In this document: piece by piece, positions 5,688 through 6,434 of the stretch | Position numbering within the stretch: position 1 is the stretch's first letter | Layout: each line of letters starts with the position of its first letter | Assembly (NCBI GenBank): GCA_030754315.1 | Contig: JASMAO010000213.1 | Span: 1 to 6,434, forward strand | Source: SAR202 cluster bacterium | GTDB lineage: Bacteria > Chloroflexota > Dehalococcoidia > Lucifugimonadales > JASMAO01 | DNA length: 6,434 nt | Direction: 5' to 3' | Made by a program: the position numbers and the translations under genes | Notes under the pieces: model-generated | The model's database searches: none | The model's input: only the letters and a program-made list of their open reading frames with translations | What the model was told of the DNA's origin: nothing

Positions 5688-6434
5688 ATGCCGACCGAAA
5701 ACAGCATGATATCTACCAGGCCTATAGGTGGCAGAAAACGTGTGGTTCGCCGTTTAAAACGACACCCCGTTCTCTATGGAATTTTAGGGGTCATAACACT
5801 TGAATTCCTGACAGGGTTGGGTACGGGATTTGATCTGTCGGTGAGACTTTATTACGCACTGGGAATTCTCTTAGTAGTCGGATGGTTCTGGGCTCGCAGC
5901 AGTTCCAAGAACCTGACAGCCGAAATCGAAAGATCCAAGGGACCACACACAGTAGGCGGAAAGATATCTGAAGTCGTCACGATGCGTAACGGCGGTGGAA
6001 CCCCCAAGGCATGGGTCGAAGTGGAGGATCGAACCGATCTACCGGGCATAAAATTCAAACATGTAGCCAGCCTGGGACTAACCGTATCTTTCGATCGCGT
6101 TGAAATGTCTCAGACTGCCACCCGCAGGGGAGAGTACAAGATCGGTCCTCTGGTCGTGCGAACATCTGATCCTTTCGGGTTGTTCCCACAAGAGGTGGTT
6201 TTCGGATCCGAAGAGACCATCCTAGTAAATCCTAAGATTATCGACATCCCTGATTTCGCGACCACTGCAATCCAACACCTTGGAGAGACTTCTCGACGCC
6301 AACGCACGAGGGTACTAAGCACTGATGTCGCGTCTGTAAGAGAATATGAATCTGGTGATGACCTGAGCAAAATTCACTGGTTGTCGACGGCAAGAACCGG
6401 ACAAATGATGGTCAAACAATTTGATCAGGGTTCG
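5688..6434 (+). CDS. DUF58 membrane protein, 3' end cut by the window edge
   Basis: The first 249 residues of a DUF58 protein are present; the frame is still open at the edge. A basic N-terminus is followed by two membrane segments (about 28-47 and 52-69), then a soluble domain. Family marks are RRGEYKIGPLVVRTSDPFGLF (146-166) and the DUF58 signature around LSTDVASVREYESGDD plus IHWLSTARTG (210-238). DUF58 proteins are the usual partner of MoxR ATPases. They often resemble a von Willebrand A fold further on, which is not in the window. An in-frame TGA stands immediately before ATG 5688, so this is the first possible start. ATG 5706 is also possible, and so is GTG 5742, which has AGGTGG 10 bases upstream and would start the protein at residue 19. 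The start is uncertain; the identity is not. Confidence 0.9.
   Translation, partial: MPTENSMISTRPIGGRKRVVRRLKRHPVLYGILGVITLEFLTGLGTGFDLSVRLYYALGILLVVGWFWARSSSKNLTAEIERSKGPHTVGGKISEVVTMRNGGGTPKAWVEVEDRTDLPGIKFKHVASLGLTVSFDRVEMSQTATRRGEYKIGPLVVRTSDPFGLFPQEVVFGSEETILVNPKIIDIPDFATTAIQHLGETSRRQRTRVLSTDVASVREYESGDDLSKIHWLSTARTGQMMVKQFDQGS

Noticed and set aside
1..6434. Mobile element, CRISPR array or phage defence system
   Set aside because: No transposase, integrase, regularly spaced repeat, terminal inverted repeat or known defence domain was seen; the MoxR-DUF58 pair is a common housekeeping-type arrangement.

Overview
The window is 6.4 kb of ordinary, gene-dense bacterial chromosome, with no RNA gene, insertion sequence, CRISPR array or phage gene that I can see. 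It has mixed base composition (G+C roughly in the high 40s by eye), Shine-Dalgarno sites of the AGGAAGG type, and several TTG starts. A class III CoA-transferase operon beside an ACMSD-like amidohydrolase and a MoxR-DUF58 pair would suit a Chloroflexota of the marine SAR202/Dehalococcoidia kind. That placement is an inference from gene content, not a demonstrated one.

Left part (138-3321, minus strand): a compact four-gene operon, read from right to left. It encodes a CaiB/BaiF class III CoA-transferase, a FAS1-type (MaoC N-terminal-like) hotdog protein, a second MaoC-like hotdog protein, and an alpha/beta-hydrolase with an intact Ser-Asp-His triad. Gaps are 29 and 40 bp, and the last two genes overlap by 8 bp. 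The simplest reading is a small catabolic module: an organic acid is activated by CoA transfer, its enoyl-CoA form is hydrated (or the reverse) by a two-subunit hotdog enzyme, and the hydrolase acts on an ester, lactone or thioester before or after. The substrate cannot be read from the sequence.

Middle (3322-3588): a divergent intergenic region with a candidate minus-strand promoter, a near-palindrome beside it, and two copies of CAATTGACG 33 bp apart. To its right is an amidohydrolase-2 family (ACMSD-like) metal-dependent hydrolase or decarboxylase on the plus strand. It may belong to the same pathway.

Right part (4552-6434, plus strand): an AT-rich gap with a good sigma-70-type promoter, then a MoxR-family AAA+ ATPase that starts at TTG, then a membrane-anchored DUF58 protein cut by the window edge. 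MoxR-DUF58 is a widespread pair, thought to be an ATPase chaperone working with a membrane-bound partner. It seems functionally separate from the left half.

I found no clearly new system. The most interesting items are the CoA-transferase/split-hotdog/hydrolase operon, the non-canonical catalytic motifs of its hotdog pair, and the repeated motifs in the divergent promoter region.
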